NCBI GenBank assembly: GCA_947258675.1 | Contig: CAMYJP010000098.1 | Location: 1 to 7,233, forward strand | Origin: an uncultured Desulfobulbaceae bacterium | GTDB lineage: Bacteria; Desulfobacterota; Desulfobulbia; Desulfobulbales; BM004 | Direction: 5' to 3' | Length of the DNA: 7,233 nt | Part shown: piece by piece, positions 6,034 through 7,233 of the stretch | Position numbering within the stretch: position 1 is the stretch's first letter | Layout of the letters: the number at the start of each line of letters is the position of its first letter | Notes under the pieces: generated by a model | The model's database searches: none | The model's input: the letters and a program-made list of their open reading frames with translations, nothing else | Told to the model about the DNA's origin: nothing | Made by a program: the position numbers and the translations under genes

Positions 6034-7233
6034 ATGGCAAAAGAAAACGATACGAAAAGAGAACAGCTTATATCAAGCTACAACTCCCTTCCCAGTTTTG
6101 AGCAGAAGCTGTTGGAGCTTCTTTCTGTAATATATGAACCCACCAACAGATCTACTGTATTAAACTGCTTGCGAAGAGCTGGCATCAAAGGCCCTGACGA
6201 TGCCTGGCTCCTCCTGCCGACGTTAACACCTTACATCACCGCCCTTCAAAAGCTCGATCTCATAAACAAACAATGCCGCTGCAATGATGAAATTGTTGAG
6301 TGGATAAGCTCCCAGACGGTAATCACAGGTGATTTTTTCCCAATCGCGCTTGGGGTGCAAAATGAGCTGCCATTATCTCAATACTCCGGCAATCGCGGCC
6401 AAAAATGTTGGCGGTTAATGCGGGATTTACGAATCGCTATTTATTCAAATGATCTAGATCAGGTGGAAAATATTCTACCTTTCTTGTCATCACAATGTCA
6501 GGCAATTATTGATACTGATGCACCTTTAATATATATCTGCGCTCAACCATTTTATAAGGACTGGTTTGAAATCTTGCCTGCATCTGGTCAATTTTATTTT
6601 CTTGACCAAATTCTCTCCTATTCCGTTGCAAACTTGATCCATTTTGAGAGACCTGTAGCTTATCTGGAACATGTGATTGAGCATAACGCTATGCCTTTCG
6701 ATGAAAGATTACCATTTCACAGACTTTTAGCCGGTTATTTATTGTGGCGTGGCAGGCTTGAAGAAGTAAACAGACTTATTAATCAGTTCCCGGAATCCTT
6801 TTCTGCAAGCGGTTTTGGAGGATGTGTTGTTTTTTTGCAGGGAAAGACCAAACAGGCAATAAGCCTGTTTGAAAATGACCTTTTGCTGCTACAAAAAATC
6901 ACCGGGAACAAAAAGATTTATTTCTGCAGTATTGCTGGTGTGTTTTTTATACTCGCTCTGCTAAGGCACAATGACAAACCGAACTATGCCAGATTAACCG
7001 ATTTTATTTCAATGGCACAGTCTCAAGTATGTGATGAGGATCTGCTGAACGTTTTTTCGTTTTTGGAGGCGCTAATACTGACACAAAAAAATGAAATTGT
7101 GGAGGCTAGCAATATAATCGTTTCCGCTACTCCTCAAAAAAACAGTATCACCATTCTATTTACCGCACTTGCCCATTATTGGCTGAACAATACCATTCCT
7201 GTAGACGTTACACAGCTACTATTCAATTTTGTA
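6034..7233 (+). CDS. Large helical protein of unknown function, N-terminal 400 residues (runs off the right edge)
   Basis: The frame is open from the ATG at 6034 to the last base, 400 codons, and an in-frame TAA at 6028-6030 excludes a longer N-terminus. There is no Shine-Dalgarno sequence; the site is occupied by its reverse complement (6018-6026). Residues about 18-80 read like a winged-helix or similar small helical domain (SLPSFEQKLLELLSVI, then a second helix STVLNCLRRAGI). From about 130 the protein is a series of amphipathic helices with TPR-like texture, for example LLAGYLLWRGRLEEVNRLI (231-249), VVFLQGKTKQAISLFENDLL (265-284) and SIAGVFFILALLRHNDK (299-315). There is no signal peptide; the hydrophobic stretch near 300-310 looks like a repeat helix, not a membrane span. 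The texture recalls the N-terminal regions of some large bacterial SNF2-type helicases, but no ATPase motif is present in the visible part, so this is a weak guess. Being a real gene is well supported by length and codon pattern. Confidence 0.75.
   Translation, partial: MAKENDTKREQLISSYNSLPSFEQKLLELLSVIYEPTNRSTVLNCLRRAGIKGPDDAWLLLPTLTPYITALQKLDLINKQCRCNDEIVEWISSQTVITGDFFPIALGVQNELPLSQYSGNRGQKCWRLMRDLRIAIYSNDLDQVENILPFLSSQCQAIIDTDAPLIYICAQPFYKDWFEILPASGQFYFLDQILSYSVANLIHFERPVAYLEHVIEHNAMPFDERLPFHRLLAGYLLWRGRLEEVNRLINQFPESFSASGFGGCVVFLQGKTKQAISLFENDLLLLQKITGNKKIYFCSIAGVFFILALLRHNDKPNYARLTDFISMAQSQVCDEDLLNVFSFLEALILTQKNEIVEASNIIVSATPQKNSITILFTALAHYWLNNTIPVDVTQLLFNFV

Noticed and set aside
5927..6035. 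A 36-codon minus-strand open frame starting at the CCATGG of 6032-6037 and including AAGGAGGTG
   Set aside because: The Shine-Dalgarno-like sequence lies inside the frame after its ATG, no ribosome binding site precedes it, and a GTG start would overlap the site itself.
1..7233. CRISPR arrays, tRNA or rRNA genes, insertion sequences or a defence island
   Set aside because: No repeated spacer units, cloverleaf sequences, transposase motifs or terminal inverted repeats were seen; the gene set is mostly housekeeping metabolism.

Overview
The window is one chromosomal segment of moderate G+C (my rough impression is in the mid-40s %), consistent with a sulfate-reducing or related anaerobe of the Desulfobacterota (old Deltaproteobacteria). 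Three things point there: the adenylate kinase has the long LID with the Cys-His-Cys-Cys metal ligand pattern known from Desulfovibrio adenylate kinases; the uroporphyrinogen-III methyltransferase and synthase are fused as CobA-HemD, as in Desulfovibrio; and a small FmdB-type zinc-ribbon protein with a Gly/Ser/Cys tail precedes hemC. No species can be named from the sequence alone.

Layout. At the left edge, on the minus strand, lie the first 263 codons of homoserine dehydrogenase (hom), running out of the window. A 344-base divergent intergenic region (790-1133) holds a candidate hom promoter, a good sigma70-type promoter for the plus strand, and a terminator-like hairpin between that promoter and the next gene. 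Then follow on the plus strand: adenylate kinase (adk, 1134-1811), closed by a strong intrinsic terminator; an uncharacterised 317-residue protein that looks distantly like deoxyhypusine synthase (1928-2881); the FmdB-family zinc ribbon (3007-3234); hydroxymethylbilane synthase (hemC, 3368-4309); the CobA-HemD fusion (4312-5907), two bases after hemC; and from 6034 to the right edge the first 400 codons of a large, mostly helical protein that I cannot name with confidence.

How they work together. hemC and cobA-hemD form a tight two-gene unit that takes porphobilinogen to uroporphyrinogen III and on to precorrin-2, the branch point for siroheme, cobalamin and, in sulfate reducers, the siroheme-dependent haem route. 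Adenylate kinase is a stand-alone transcription unit rather than part of a secY-adk ribosomal cluster; in a sulfate reducer it would recycle the AMP released when adenylyl sulfate is reduced. Homoserine dehydrogenase belongs to Thr/Met synthesis and is unrelated to its neighbours.

Most of the window is ordinary housekeeping sequence. I see no CRISPR array, tRNA, rRNA, insertion sequence or long repeat. The parts most worth a second look are the hairpin in the adk leader, the deoxyhypusine-synthase-like orphan, and the unidentified gene at the right edge, which has an inverted Shine-Dalgarno sequence exactly where a normal one should be.
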